From the NCBI RefSeq assembly GCF_003987395.1, contig NZ_PIPT01000003.1:62001-126000 (forward strand): a DNA stretch of 64,000 nucleotides, read 5' to 3'. This DNA comes from Pseudidiomarina aquimaris. Lineage in GTDB: Bacteria > Pseudomonadota > Gammaproteobacteria > Enterobacterales > Alteromonadaceae. The position numbers and the translations under genes are program-made. Shown here in pieces: positions 18,534 through 26,891 of this stretch; the first letter of the stretch is position 1; each line of letters opens with the position of its first letter. Below the pieces are notes generated by a model. The model was not told where the DNA came from and did not search any database. It was given only the letters and a program-made list of their open reading frames with translations.

Positions 18534-19586
18534 ATGAGCCAGACAGCGTTGAGCAAACCAACTCTTGCCGTAGCACCGATGCTGGACTGGACCGATCGTC
18601 ACTGCCGCTATTTTCATCGGCTTTTTAGTGAAAAAGCCGTGCTTTTCACGGAAATGGTGACGACTGGCGCCATAATTCACGGAAAATATGATTTCCTCGC
18701 CTTCAATCCCGCAGAACAACCGGTGGTATTGCAGCTCGGTGGCAGTGACCCAGTAGCGATGGCGGAGTGCGCAGCGCGCGCTTATGAGCGCGGCTATCAA
18801 GCGGTCGACATTAATGTAGGCTGTCCGTCTGATCGGGTTAAGAATGGTAGCTTTGGTGCCTGTTTAATGGCAGACCCAGAAACCGTGGGCCGCTGCGTCA
18901 GTGCCATGCAAGCCGCCGCGCCGCAACTCCGAGTGTCGGTCAAAACACGCTTAGGTATCGATGAACAGGACAGTGATGATTTTTTGTATCGGTTCATCGA
19001 CGCCGTAGCCGCAGCCGGTTGTGGGTACTTAACGCTCCATGCCCGCAAGGCCTGGCTTCAAGGCCTCAGTCCGAAGCAAAATAGAGAAATTCCGCCACTC
19101 CAGTACGATCGGGTTTATCGTGCGAAACAACGCTATCCGCACATGCACATGATGATTAATGGCGGGATCACTAGCGCCGAAGCTATCGTAGAGCATCTTG
19201 CCCATGTCGATGGAGTCATGATTGGCCGCGAGGCTTATCAGAATCCCGCTTTTCTGCATTGCTTCGATGCGTTATGCGAGCAACCGACGACCGTCCCGAC
19301 CGAGCAGCAAGCGAGTTTTGCCGAGCAGGTGAAGGTCGTTGAGGCCATGATCCCCTACACTGAAGCGCATCTTCAACAGGGTGGACGCTGTTGGCATGTT
19401 GTTCGTCATATGTTGGGCCTGTTTCAAGGTCAGCCGGGCGCAAAACGCTGGCGCCAATGGTTAAGTCAACAAGGACCCAGCGCGGAAAGTGCGGAGCAAT
19501 TACTGCGTGATGCCTTAGGTTTTGTCGTCCAAGCTCGTGAGCTGGCTGACCAAAAAATGGCGGAAATGACAAAACCGAATGCTTGA
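18534..19586 (+). CDS. dusA: tRNA-dihydrouridine(20/20a) synthase
   Basis: FMN-dependent reductase that makes dihydrouridine at positions 20 and 20a of tRNA. The 350-residue product has the Dus TIM-barrel with the start motif VAPMLDWTDRHCR, the catalytic cysteine in DINVGCPSDRV (near residue 100) and the segment ARKAWLQGLSPKQNREIPPL, which is diagnostic for DusA as opposed to DusB or DusC. The C-terminal helical tRNA-binding domain (about 270-350) is complete. The ribosome-binding site before the ATG is weak. Confidence 0.95.
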   Translation: MSQTALSKPTLAVAPMLDWTDRHCRYFHRLFSEKAVLFTEMVTTGAIIHGKYDFLAFNPAEQPVVLQLGGSDPVAMAECAARAYERGYQAVDINVGCPSDRVKNGSFGACLMADPETVGRCVSAMQAAAPQLRVSVKTRLGIDEQDSDDFLYRFIDAVAAAGCGYLTLHARKAWLQGLSPKQNREIPPLQYDRVYRAKQRYPHMHMMINGGITSAEAIVEHLAHVDGVMIGREAYQNPAFLHCFDALCEQPTTVPTEQQASFAEQVKVVEAMIPYTEAHLQQGGRCWHVVRHMLGLFQGQPGAKRWRQWLSQQGPSAESAEQLLRDALGFVVQARELADQKMAEMTKPNA

Positions 19587-19661
19587 GAGGTACCCTGAAC
19601 TCAAGTGGATTTTAAAATAAAAACCCATTAAATACAGGTGGTTGCCAATTTTATTTGAAAG

Positions 19662-19677
19662 TTGGCACAACCTTTGA
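19662..19677 (+). promoter_or_regulatory. Possible sigma54 promoter
   Basis: TTGGCAC-N4-TTTGAA pattern (19662-19677) resembles the -24/-12 element TGGCAC-N5-TTGCW; the GG is kept, but the -12 GC reads GA. The first half overlaps an imperfect inverted repeat (GGTTGCCAA at 19640-19648 with TTGGCACAACC at 19662-19672). It lies about 85 nt upstream of the small secreted-protein gene. No enhancer site was recognised. Confidence 0.4.
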
Positions 19678-19761
19678 ATGGTTTCTAGCGACATAACTGT
19701 TACTCGTTAATACAAGTGAATGAAAACGACTAACATTTAATTCATCGCTAGGAGAACAACC

Positions 19762-20025
19762 ATGAAAACCATCGTCGCACTTTTTACTTTGGCCGTTGCT
19801 GCAACATCGACCAGTGCTTTTGCAGATTCAAAGTCTGAACTTGAGCTTGCACTTAGCAAAACCTTTCATGCGCAAGCGCAACAGGTGACGTTGCAAGTAG
19901 AACAGCAAACTCGCCGCGAGCATCATGAGAACATGCTGCGTATGCGCCACGGTTCTGACGCATCCACGATTGTGATTGCAGATAATCGTCAAGTAGCCAA
20001 ATCACAGCCAAGCAAAGCCGAGTAA
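19762..20025 (+). CDS. Small secreted protein of unknown function
   Basis: An 87-residue protein with a clear signal peptide (MKTIVALFTLAVAATSTSAFA, split here as residues 1-21, cleavage after AFA) and a 66-residue charged mature part rich in Gln, His, Arg and Glu, predicted mainly helical. It has no cysteine and no family I recognise. A strong ribosome-binding site (AGGAG) precedes the ATG. It starts a likely two-gene unit with the 39-residue membrane peptide 5 nt downstream, behind a sigma54-like promoter. Confidence 0.65.
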   Translation: MKTIVALFTLAVAATSTSAFADSKSELELALSKTFHAQAQQVTLQVEQQTRREHHENMLRMRHGSDASTIVIADNRQVAKSQPSKAE

Positions 20026-20030
20026 TTGCT

Positions 20031-20150
20031 ATGGTTGATTACACTTCAAGCTGGCTTTTATTGTTAATGTTCGCACCAGTAGTAAGTACGGTGGTTGCTG
20101 GTGCGGTCGTTGCGATAAACCATACGTTTAACGCCACTAAGACAGGGTGA
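20031..20150 (+). CDS. Putative 39-residue single-helix membrane peptide
   Basis: A short reading frame beginning 5 nt after the stop of the small secreted-protein gene. It encodes 39 residues, starting MVDYTSSWLLLLMFAPVV, with one hydrophobic helix (about 8-29) and a short polar C-terminus ending NATKTG. The position directly after a secreted protein gene and the consistent membrane-protein composition argue that it is real; the weak ribosome-binding site argues against. Translational coupling to the upstream gene would solve this. No family recognised. Confidence 0.45.
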   Translation: MVDYTSSWLLLLMFAPVVSTVVAGAVVAINHTFNATKTG

Positions 20151-20236
20151 TTTTTCCGCAGTTTCTGTGCTAGTCTGCTGTTCACTTGTTGATTAAGCAA
20201 GTATCCAATAATAAAGCTTAAGCAGAGGAACAAGCA

Positions 20237-21451
20237 GTGAATAAATTCGCATGGTTAGGAATGGTGAGTGCCGTGAGCTTAGCGGTGACCGCAGCTCTAC
20301 AGACCCCAGTTAACGCAGAAGAATACAAAGCAAGCGATCGCGCAGTGCAATTAGCGCAAGAAAATATGCTCATCGACACCCATATCGATGTCCCTTATCG
20401 TCTGACCGAACATTGGGAAGATGTCACTAAAGCAACCGCAAGTGGTGATTTTGATTATCCTCGCGCTGTAGCCGGTGGCTTGAACGTCCCTTTCATGTCG
20501 ATTTATATTCCTGCACAGCTTGAGCAAACTCCAGGCGCAAGTAAGCAACTCGCACATCAGCTTATTGATAGTATGGAAGCACTGGCGTGGCGCGCACCTG
20601 ACAAATTCGCTATGGCCTACGATGTAGCCGATGTTGAAGAGCAATTCGAACAAGGCTTAATTTCACTTGCCTTGGGGATGGAGAACGGCTCGCCGATGGA
20701 AGGCGACATGGCTAACCTCAAAGAGTTTTATGATCGTGGTATCCGCTATATTACCTTGTCACACTCGCTCTCTAACCACATTGCCGACTCGTCTTACGAT
20801 ATTCGTCGTCAGTGGGATGGCTTGAGCCCATTCGGTAAAGAGCTCGTGAAAGAAATGAACAACATCGGCATGATGATTGACATTTCACATGTATCTGACG
20901 ATGCCTTCTGGCAAACGCTGGAAATCTCTGAAGCGCCGGTCATCGCATCGCACTCATCGCTACGCCGCTATACCCCGGGCTTCGAGCGCAACATGAGCGA
21001 CGACATGATTAAAGCCTTAGGCGAAAACGGCGGCGTTATCATGATCAACTTCGGTTCGACCTTCGTGACCCAAGCAGCGAACCGCTATCGCGACATGATT
21101 AACCAGCAAATCGAGCAGGTTAAAGAGAAGTACGGCGAAGAGAGCGAAGAAGCCAAAAGCCGTATCACCGAGCTACAAAAAGATAACCCATTCCCGTTTG
21201 CCACTCTTGAGCAAGTGCTCGATCACATCGACCACGTGGTCAAGCTGATCGGCATTGAGCATGTAGGTATTGGTTCTGACTATGATGGTGTCGGTGACTC
21301 GTTGCCGGTCGGCCTCAAAGACGTATCGACCTATCCAAACTTGGTACAAGGTCTACTTGACCGCGGCTATTCTGAAGCAGACATCAAGAAAATCCTAAAC
21401 GAGAACCTACTCCGCGTCTGGCGCGAAGTCGAAAACTACAAAAAACGTTAA
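20237..21451 (+). CDS. Secreted membrane dipeptidase (peptidase M19 family)
   Basis: Zinc dipeptidase of the renal-dipeptidase family, which cleaves dipeptides including some with D-residues. The 404-residue product has a signal peptide (about 1-27, ending VNA) and the metal ligands expected for M19: HxD in DTHIDVPYRL near residue 47, Glu in LGMENGSP near 147, and His residues in SHVSDD and IASHSS; the conserved IGSDYDGVGD lies near 350. The start is GTG at 20237 with AGAGGA upstream. It stands alone; downstream is a repeat-rich gap and the S10 operon. Confidence 0.92.
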   Translation: MNKFAWLGMVSAVSLAVTAALQTPVNAEEYKASDRAVQLAQENMLIDTHIDVPYRLTEHWEDVTKATASGDFDYPRAVAGGLNVPFMSIYIPAQLEQTPGASKQLAHQLIDSMEALAWRAPDKFAMAYDVADVEEQFEQGLISLALGMENGSPMEGDMANLKEFYDRGIRYITLSHSLSNHIADSSYDIRRQWDGLSPFGKELVKEMNNIGMMIDISHVSDDAFWQTLEISEAPVIASHSSLRRYTPGFERNMSDDMIKALGENGGVIMINFGSTFVTQAANRYRDMINQQIEQVKEKYGEESEEAKSRITELQKDNPFPFATLEQVLDHIDHVVKLIGIEHVGIGSDYDGVGDSLPVGLKDVSTYPNLVQGLLDRGYSEADIKKILNENLLRVWREVENYKKR

Positions 21452-21452
21452 T

Positions 21453-21566
21453 CGTTATTCGTCCGTTCGGCTGCGCCTCACTGTTCGTCCGCTCACATCG
21501 TTCGCTGTTCGAATAGCGCAGCGGACGAAAAGCGAAGCGCACGAACAACGTAGCGGACGAAGAACG
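21453..21566. repeat. Palindromic array of TTCGTCCGC-type words
   Basis: The first third of the 328-nt gap between the dipeptidase gene and rpsJ is a low-complexity array. Its left half carries CGTTATTCGTCCG (21453-21465) and GTTCGTCCGC (21483-21492); its right half carries GCGGACGA (21521 and 21553) and ends CGGACGAAGAACG (21554-21566), complementary at 12 of 13 positions to the left end. Units in the right half recur with a 16-nt period. It begins directly after the dipeptidase stop and ends just before the S10 promoter. It could form a large stem-loop and act as terminator or recombination site. Confidence 0.7.
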
Positions 21567-21569
21567 CTG

Positions 21570-21597
21570 TTGCTTTTCGTTCAGTTCCGTGTATAAT
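21570..21597 (+). promoter_or_regulatory. S10 operon promoter
   Basis: TTGCTT at 21570-21575, a 16-nt spacer and a perfect TATAAT at 21592-21597, then a GC-rich discriminator. The predicted start near 21604 gives a leader of about 175 nt before rpsJ, similar in scale to the E. coli S10 leader. Confidence 0.7.
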
Positions 21598-21696
21598 TCG
21601 CCGCCACAGTTGTTGATCCCACTTGTGGGGCGAACACTGTAAGTTAGGTTGCCACAGCAATCCCGATAGGGGATTGAATGTTGATTCGTTGAAAAT

Positions 21697-21733
21697 ACCT
21701 CGCCCGGTATGCTGCCAGGGTGTAGGTTTTTTT
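21697..21733 (+). promoter_or_regulatory. S10 leader attenuator hairpin
   Basis: A stem (ACCT-C-GCCC at 21697-21705 with GGGT-GT-AGGT at 21718-21727, 12-nt loop) is followed by seven T residues. In E. coli an equivalent leader hairpin and T run is where ribosomal protein L4 attenuates transcription of its own operon, and L4 is encoded third in this operon. The location, shape and T run support the same control here; the L4-binding details cannot be judged by eye. Confidence 0.55.
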
Positions 21734-21773
21734 CTGTGCTCTTTTTTAAATGCTCTTTATTTTGAGGCTTTGA

Positions 21774-22091
<318 letters not shown>

Positions 22092-22129
22092 GCGGGCAGT
22101 AATAGGATTACACACGAGAGGTTTTAACA

Positions 22130-22774
22130 ATGGCTATTGGTCTAGTCGGTCGTAAAGTAGGAATGACACGTGTCTTCCAAGAAGACGGCGCTTCTGTACC
22201 TGTTACTGTGATTGAAGTGACTGCTAACCGTGTGACTCAGGTTAAAACTGAGGAAACAGACGGCTATCGTGCGCTTCAAGTTACAACAGGTGAGAAAAAA
22301 GCGAACCGCGTAAACAAACCAGCTGCTGGTCACTTCGCTAAAGCGGGTGTAGAAGCAGGTCGTGGTCTCTGGGAATTCCGCCTAGAAGACGGCGAAGGTG
22401 AAGATTTCGCAGTAGGTTCAGAAATCACCGTAGAATTATTTGCGGACACCAAAAAAGTAGACGTTACCGGCACCTCTAAAGGTAAAGGTTTCCAAGGTGC
22501 TGTTAAGCGCTGGAATTTCCGTACTCAGGACGCTACCCATGGTAACTCGTTGTCACATCGTGCACCGGGTTCTATCGGTCAAAACCAGTCTCCTGGTCGG
22601 GTATTCAAAGGCAAGAAAATGGCAGGCCAAATGGGTAACAAACAAATTACCGTACAGACACTTGATATCGTACGTGTAGACGCTGAGCGTGGTTTGTTGC
22701 TGATTCGCGGCGCTGTCCCTGGTGCTACTGGCGGTGATGTCATCATCAAGCCAGCAGTCAAGGCTAAGGCGTAA
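22130..22774 (+). CDS. rplC: 50S ribosomal protein L3
   Basis: Early-assembly large-subunit protein whose loop reaches the peptidyl-transferase centre. The 214-residue product begins [20 protein letters not shown] and contains the [32 protein letters not shown] region in the expected place, including the glutamine that PrmB methylates in E. coli. Length is normal for the family. Confidence 0.98.
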   Translation: MAIGLVGRKVGMTRVFQEDGASVPVTVIEVTANRVTQVKTEETDGYRALQVTTGEKKANRVNKPAAGHFAKAGVEAGRGLWEFRLEDGEGEDFAVGSEITVELFADTKKVDVTGTSKGKGFQGAVKRWNFRTQDATHGNSLSHRAPGSIGQNQSPGRVFKGKKMAGQMGNKQITVQTLDIVRVDAERGLLLIRGAVPGATGGDVIIKPAVKAKA

Positions 22775-22792
22775 CGTCCGAGGAGAATGGTG

Positions 22793-23398
22793 ATGGAATT
22801 AACATTTAAAGACGCAAAAGGCGCTCTTGAAGTTTCCGAAGCTACCTTTGGACGTGAGTTCAACGAAGCTTTGATTCATCAAGTCGTTGTCGCTTATGCT
22901 GCAGGCGCTCGTCAGGGCACTAAAGCACAAAAGACGCGTTCTGAAGTAGCTGGCGGTGGCAAAAAGCCATGGCGCCAAAAAGGTACTGGCCGTGCTCGCG
23001 CAGGTACTATCCGTAGCCCAATCTGGCGCTCTGGTGGTACTACTTTTGCAGCGAAACCACGCAGCCACGACCAGAAAGTAAACAAAAAAATGTACCGCGG
23101 TGCGATGAAAAGCATCTTGTCTGAACTGGTTCGTCAGGACCGTTTAGTCGTGGTAGAGAGCTTTGGTGTTGATTCACCAAAGACTAAGCAGTTGGCTGCT
23201 AAGCTGAAAGAAATGGAATTGAACGACGTATTGATCGTGACTAAAGAACTTGACGAAAACTTGTTCTTGGCGTCACGCAACTTGCACAAAGTTGACGCAC
23301 GCGACGTTCAAGCTGTTGACCCAGTTAGCCTTATTGCTTTTGAAAAAGTTCTGATGACTGCGGACGCAGTTAAGCAACTTGAGGAGGCTTTAGCATGA
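22793..23398 (+). CDS. rplD: 50S ribosomal protein L4
   Basis: Large-subunit protein lining the exit tunnel; in E. coli it also represses its own operon. Two in-frame ATGs lie 6 nt apart; the second, at 22793, has AGGAG seven nt upstream and gives the family start [12 protein letters not shown], so I use it (201 residues). The first would be only 1 nt from the ribosome-binding site. The tunnel-loop region [18 protein letters not shown] is intact. Its stop overlaps the rplW start. Confidence 0.97.
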   Translation: MELTFKDAKGALEVSEATFGREFNEALIHQVVVAYAAGARQGTKAQKTRSEVAGGGKKPWRQKGTGRARAGTIRSPIWRSGGTTFAAKPRSHDQKVNKKMYRGAMKSILSELVRQDRLVVVESFGVDSPKTKQLAAKLKEMELNDVLIVTKELDENLFLASRNLHKVDARDVQAVDPVSLIAFEKVLMTADAVKQLEEALA

Positions 23399-23697
23399 TG
23401 CGCGAAGAACGTTTATTGAAAGTGATCATTGCTCCTCACGTTTCAGAAAAATCAACGGTTGCTGCAGAAACTGCAAACACCGTGGTTTTCAAAGTTGCTA
23501 CTGACGCAAACAAAGCTGAAATCAAAGCAGCAGTTGAAAAACTGTTCGAGGTTGAAGTTGAAGGCGTTCGTACTGTCAACGTGAAAGGCAAAACTAAACG
23601 TACAGGCATGCGCTTTGGTAAGCGTAGTGACTGGAAAAAAGCCTATGTCACCCTGAAAGAAGGTGCTGACATCGACTTCGTCGGCGGCGCTGAGTAA
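23395..23697 (+). CDS. rplW: 50S ribosomal protein L23
   Basis: Exit-tunnel rim protein that docks trigger factor and the signal recognition particle. The 100-residue product begins [20 protein letters not shown], matching E. coli MIREERLLK, so the first of two consecutive ATGs is taken; AGGAGG lies seven nt upstream. It overlaps rplD by 4 nt (ATGA). Confidence 0.97.
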   Translation: MMREERLLKVIIAPHVSEKSTVAAETANTVVFKVATDANKAEIKAAVEKLFEVEVEGVRTVNVKGKTKRTGMRFGKRSDWKKAYVTLKEGADIDFVGGAE

Positions 23698-23711
23698 GAG
23701 GAGGAATTCAC

Positions 23712-24536
23712 ATGGCATTAGTTAAGTGTAAGCCTACGTCTCCAGGTCGTCGCCACGTCGTTAAAGTGGTTAACGAAGACCTGTACAAAGGTAAACCTTA
23801 CGCGCCTTTGTTGGATAAAAACAACAAGAAAGGCGGTCGTAACAACAATGGTCGTATTACTGTTCGTCACATCGGCGGTGGTCACAAGCATCACTACCGT
23901 ATGATCGACTTTAAACGCGACAAAGACGGTATCCCTGCGAAAGTTGAGCGTTTGGAATATGATCCAAACCGTTCAGCAAACATCGCATTGGTTCTGTATG
24001 CAGACGGTGAACGTCGCTACATTCTTGCTCCTAAGGGCATGAAAGCTGGTGACAAGATTCAGTCTGGTTCAGATGCACCGATCAAAGCGGGTAACACCTT
24101 ACCACTGCGTAACATTCCAGTAGGTTCTGTGGTACACGCAATCGAAATGAAACCTGGTAAAGGTGCTCAGTTGGCGCGTTCAGCTGGTGCTTACGTACAG
24201 GTTTTGGCTCGCGATGGCGGCTACGTAACTTTGCGTCTGCGTTCTGGCGAAATGCGCCGAATCCAGTCGGATTGCCGTGCAACCATCGGTGAAGTAGGCA
24301 ACGCAGAACACATGCTGCGTCAATTGGGTAAAGCTGGTGCGAAGCGCTGGCGTGGTGTTCGTCCTACCGTTCGTGGTGTGGCGATGAACCCAGTTGATCA
24401 CCCGCATGGTGGTGGTGAAGGCCGTACTTCAGGTGGTCGTCATCCGGTTACTCCTTGGGGTACACCGACTAAGGGTTATAAGACCCGTAAGAACAAGCGT
24501 ACTGATAAGTTCATCGTACGTCGTCGCAACAAATAA
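23712..24536 (+). CDS. rplB: 50S ribosomal protein L2
   Basis: Large-subunit protein needed for peptidyl-transferase activity and subunit joining. The 274-residue product begins [19 protein letters not shown] and has the conserved [16 protein letters not shown] segment near 220-235 with the functionally important histidine. GAGGAGG precedes the ATG. Confidence 0.98.
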   Translation: MALVKCKPTSPGRRHVVKVVNEDLYKGKPYAPLLDKNNKKGGRNNNGRITVRHIGGGHKHHYRMIDFKRDKDGIPAKVERLEYDPNRSANIALVLYADGERRYILAPKGMKAGDKIQSGSDAPIKAGNTLPLRNIPVGSVVHAIEMKPGKGAQLARSAGAYVQVLARDGGYVTLRLRSGEMRRIQSDCRATIGEVGNAEHMLRQLGKAGAKRWRGVRPTVRGVAMNPVDHPHGGGEGRTSGGRHPVTPWGTPTKGYKTRKNKRTDKFIVRRRNK

Positions 24537-24552
24537 GAGTTGAGGATTAAAC

Positions 24553-24831
24553 ATGCCACGTTCTCTTAAAAAAGGTCCATTTATTGACCTTCACCTGTTA
24601 AAGAAGGTGGAGAAAGCGTTGGAAGCCGGTGACAAAAAGCCTATTAAGACTTGGTCCCGTCGTTCAATGATTATCCCTGATATGATCGGCCTTACTATCG
24701 CTGTTCATAACGGTCGCCAGCACGTGCCAGTTTTCGTTTCTGACGAAATGATTGGTCACAAGCTTGGTGAATTCGCACCAACCCGCACTTATCGTGGCCA
24801 CGCCGCTGATAAGAAAGCCAAGAAACGCTAA
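24553..24831 (+). CDS. rpsS: 30S ribosomal protein S19
   Basis: Head protein that contacts the A-site tRNA side with S13. The 92-residue product begins [22 protein letters not shown] and has the conserved [22 protein letters not shown] and [16 protein letters not shown] blocks. Normal length and operon position. Confidence 0.98.
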   Translation: MPRSLKKGPFIDLHLLKKVEKALEAGDKKPIKTWSRRSMIIPDMIGLTIAVHNGRQHVPVFVSDEMIGHKLGEFAPTRTYRGHAADKKAKKR

Positions 24832-24843
24832 GGGAGAGTTGAG

Positions 24844-25176
24844 ATGGAAGCTATTGCTATTCACAAGTTTGCTCGCCTTTCTGCGCAAAAAGGCCGGTTG
24901 GTTGCTGACCAGATTCGCGGTTTACCAGTAGCGAAAGCGCTGGATATCTTGAACTACAGCCCTAAAGATGCAGCTGGTCTGCTGAAGAAGGTGTTGGAGT
25001 CAGCTATCGCGAATGCTGAACACAACGAAGGTGCCGACATCGACGAGTTGAAGGTTGCTAAAGTAATGGTTGACGAAGGTCCTACCATGAAACGCATCAA
25101 GCCTCGTGCGAAAGGTCGTGCTGATCGTATCTTTAAGCGTACCAGCCACATTACTGTGGTTGTATCAGATAGCTAG
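24844..25176 (+). CDS. rplV: 50S ribosomal protein L22
   Basis: Protein whose hairpin loop helps form the exit-tunnel constriction where macrolides act. The 110-residue product begins [20 protein letters not shown] and carries the loop region [19 protein letters not shown]. No deletion or insertion in the loop is seen. Confidence 0.98.
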   Translation: MEAIAIHKFARLSAQKGRLVADQIRGLPVAKALDILNYSPKDAAGLLKKVLESAIANAEHNEGADIDELKVAKVMVDEGPTMKRIKPRAKGRADRIFKRTSHITVVVSDS

Positions 25177-25186
25177 GAGATAAGTT

Positions 25187-25873
25187 ATGGGTCAGAAAGT
25201 ACATCCTAATGGTATTCGCCTAGGTATCACCAAGCCATGGAATGCAACCTGGTTCGCGAATACAAAAGATTTTGCCGATAACCTGCACAGTGATCACCAG
25301 GTTCGCCAATTGCTGAACAAGAAACTAAGCAACGCTTCAGTTTCTCGCATCGTAATCGAGCGTCCTGCGAAAAGCATCCGTGTCACCATTCATACTGCAC
25401 GCCCAGGCGTGGTCATCGGTAAGAAAGGTGAAGATGTTGAGAAGCTGCGTCAAGCAGTTTCAAAATTGACTGGCGTGCCAGCTCAAATCAACATCTCTGA
25501 AGTGCGTAAGCCTGAATTGGATGCGCAGTTGGTTGGTGAAAACATTGCTGGTCAGCTAGAACGCCGTGTTATGTTCCGTCGTGCGATGAAGCGCGCGGTA
25601 CAAAACGCAATGCGTCTGGGTGCCAAGGGTATCAAAGTGGAAGTTAGCGGTCGTTTGGGCGGTGCAGAAATTGCTCGTTCTGAGTGGTACCGTGAAGGTC
25701 GCGTACCGCTGCACACATTGCGTGCAGATATCGATTACGCAACTGCAGAAGCTAACACCACTTACGGTATCATCGGTGTGAAAGTTTGGATCTTCCGTGG
25801 TGAAGTACTGGGCGGTATGCCAGTTGAAGAAAAGCCACAAGCTCCAGCGAAACGCCCTAAAGGCCGTAAGTAA
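25187..25873 (+). CDS. rpsC: 30S ribosomal protein S3
   Basis: Head protein at the mRNA entry tunnel with helicase-like contribution. The 228-residue product begins [19 protein letters not shown], has the KH domain with [15 protein letters not shown] and the C-terminal domain with [18 protein letters not shown]. Length is near E. coli (233). Confidence 0.98.
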   Translation: MGQKVHPNGIRLGITKPWNATWFANTKDFADNLHSDHQVRQLLNKKLSNASVSRIVIERPAKSIRVTIHTARPGVVIGKKGEDVEKLRQAVSKLTGVPAQINISEVRKPELDAQLVGENIAGQLERRVMFRRAMKRAVQNAMRLGAKGIKVEVSGRLGGAEIARSEWYREGRVPLHTLRADIDYATAEANTTYGIIGVKVWIFRGEVLGGMPVEEKPQAPAKRPKGRK

Positions 25874-25884
25874 GGAGATACTAA

Positions 25885-26298
25885 ATGTTACAACCAAAGC
25901 GTACAAAATTCCGTAAGGTTCACAAGGGCCGCAACCGTGGTCTGGCGCAAGCAGGTAACAAAGTTAGCTTCGGTACTTTCGGTTTGAAAGCTGTTGACCG
26001 TGGTCGTATGACTGCGCGTCAAATCGAAGCGGCTCGTCGTGCCATGACGCGTCACGTGAAACGTCAAGGTAAAATTTGGATCCGCGTTTTCCCTGACAAG
26101 CCAATTACCAAGAAACCTCTTGAGGTTCGTATGGGTAAAGGTAAGGGTAGCGTGGAATACTGGGTAGCTCAAATTCAGCCAGGCCGTGTCCTGTATGAAA
26201 TCGACGGTGTTTCGGAAGAGCTGGCGCGTGAAGCGTTCACTCTTGCGGCACGTAAGCTGCCATTCAAAACCATCTTTGTATCTCGGACGGTGATGTAA
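25885..26298 (+). CDS. rplP: 50S ribosomal protein L16
   Basis: Large-subunit protein close to the A-site tRNA elbow. The 137-residue product begins [19 protein letters not shown] and includes [20 protein letters not shown] and the [13 protein letters not shown] loop. Its last base is shared with the rpmC start (TAATG). Confidence 0.98.
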   Translation: MLQPKRTKFRKVHKGRNRGLAQAGNKVSFGTFGLKAVDRGRMTARQIEAARRAMTRHVKRQGKIWIRVFPDKPITKKPLEVRMGKGKGSVEYWVAQIQPGRVLYEIDGVSEELAREAFTLAARKLPFKTIFVSRTVM

Positions 26299-26489
26299 TG
26301 AAAGCGAACGAACTGAATGAAAAAACCGTTGAGCAGCTGCAAGAAGAATTGCTGGGTTTGCGTCGTGAGCAGTTTAATCTGCGCATGCAAGCAGCGACTG
26401 GTCAGCTGAATCAAACTCACATGTTGAAGCAAGTGCGTCGTGATATCGCACGTGTGAAAACTATTCTGAATCAGAAGGCAGGTGCGTAA
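26298..26489 (+). CDS. rpmC: 50S ribosomal protein L29
   Basis: Small two-helix protein at the exit-tunnel rim. The 63-residue product begins [19 protein letters not shown] and contains [15 protein letters not shown], the family hallmark. It overlaps both neighbours by one base, showing tight translational coupling. Confidence 0.97.
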   Translation: MKANELNEKTVEQLQEELLGLRREQFNLRMQAATGQLNQTHMLKQVRRDIARVKTILNQKAGA

Positions 26490-26752
26490 TGGCTGAAGAA
26501 AAACGTGTTCGTACTCTGCAAGGTCGTGTAATCAGCGATAAGATGGACAAGTCTATCACTGTTGCTGTTGAGCGTCGGGTTAAGCACCCTGTGTATGGTA
26601 AGTACATTTCTCGTACTACTAAATTACACGCTCACGACGAAGACAACTCGTGCAAAATGGGCGATACCGTGATTATTCGCGAAACGCGTCCAGTATCTAA
26701 GACTAAGTCTTGGGCACTTGTTGAAATTGTAGAGCGCGCTGAAGTTATCTAA
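26489..26752 (+). CDS. rpsQ: 30S ribosomal protein S17
   Basis: OB-fold 16S rRNA binder. The 87-residue product begins [22 protein letters not shown] and has the [20 protein letters not shown] segment. It is the last gene here: a terminator follows 21 nt later, whereas in most gammaproteobacteria rplN and the spc operon come next. Confidence 0.98.
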   Translation: MAEEKRVRTLQGRVISDKMDKSITVAVERRVKHPVYGKYISRTTKLHAHDEDNSCKMGDTVIIRETRPVSKTKSWALVEIVERAEVI

Positions 26753-26773
26753 TTTAGGTAACGAAAACGCTTA

Positions 26774-26803
26774 AAAAAGGCCTCCCTTCGCGGAGGCCTT
26801 TTT
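26774..26803 (+). terminator. Rho-independent terminator after rpsQ
   Basis: A 12-bp stem (26774-26785 with 26792-26803, GGCCTCC core) with a 6-nt loop holding TTCG, followed by a T run. It ends the S10 operon and confirms that the spc genes are not joined to it. Confidence 0.93.
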
Positions 26804-26891
26804 ATTTCCGTTGTGATCGAAATTCGCAACTTTTGCATAAGTCTCTATAATTAATAGGAAATCACAACAACACAAACTGGGAGAATCGAGC

